Assembly (NCBI GenBank): GCA_937894825.1
Contig: CALCQT010000390.1
Coordinates: 1-5,265, forward strand
DNA length: 5,265 nt
Source of the DNA: an uncultured Anaerolineaceae bacterium
Lineage (GTDB): Bacteria; Chloroflexota; Anaerolineae; Anaerolineales; Anaerolineaceae
Direction: 5' to 3'
Shown here: in pieces, positions 5,246 to 5,265 of the stretch
Numbering within the stretch: the stretch's first letter is position 1
Layout: each line of letters begins with the position of its first letter
Translations under genes and position numbers: made by a program
The notes under the pieces: generated by a model
Database searches by the model: none
Seen by the model: only the letters and a program-made list of their open reading frames with translations
What the model was told of the DNA's origin: nothing

Positions 5246-5265
5246 AGCAACGGATTAATTTCATA

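Overview
The window looks like chromosomal DNA of a moderate-GC bacterium, most likely a member of Chloroflexota (Anaerolineae-like). That assignment is inferred from three things: lipoproteins with a Y-P-T / P-T-x-T-P rich stalk, a short ATP synthase b subunit fused to a delta-type C-terminal domain, and frequent TTG starts. No rRNA or other definitive marker is present, so the taxonomy is tentative.

Layout on the plus strand: the window opens inside the 3' part of a polar amino acid ABC transporter permease (2-514). After a 145-bp gap carrying an extended -10 promoter comes a small two-helix membrane protein with a duplicated 26-residue cytoplasmic motif (660-1163). A perfect 46-bp palindrome (1187-1232) sits between this gene and the convergent minus-strand genes and has the form of a bidirectional intrinsic terminator.

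Layout on the minus strand, in transcription order from the right edge: an F-type ATP synthase membrane-sector (F0) operon, atpZ-like (5245-5009), atpB subunit a (5043-4015), atpE subunit c (3986-3762) and an atpF b-delta fusion (3736-2987). It ends in a strong intrinsic terminator (2979-2922), so the F1 genes (alpha, gamma, beta, epsilon) do not follow here. Immediately beyond is a separate promoter for a two-gene lipoprotein operon. The first lipoprotein (2858-2016) appears to be transcribed from its own start codon (leaderless). The second (2019-1257) overlaps it by 4 bp and is a diverged paralogue broken by a single-base frameshift near 1800.

The F0 genes together would build the proton-conducting part and peripheral stalk of the ATP synthase: a and c form the ion path and rotor, the b-delta fusion forms the stator, and AtpZ is a small accessory membrane protein. 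Notable features of this enzyme are the missing delta N-terminal domain, an alanine-substituted glycine motif in subunit c, and an unusual pair of half-channel residues in subunit a. I see no mobile element, CRISPR array, tRNA or rRNA. No gene-free stretch exceeds 300 bases. I did not find a clearly new multi-gene system; the most interesting items are the stator fusion, the leaderless lipoprotein promoter and the repeat-bearing membrane protein.
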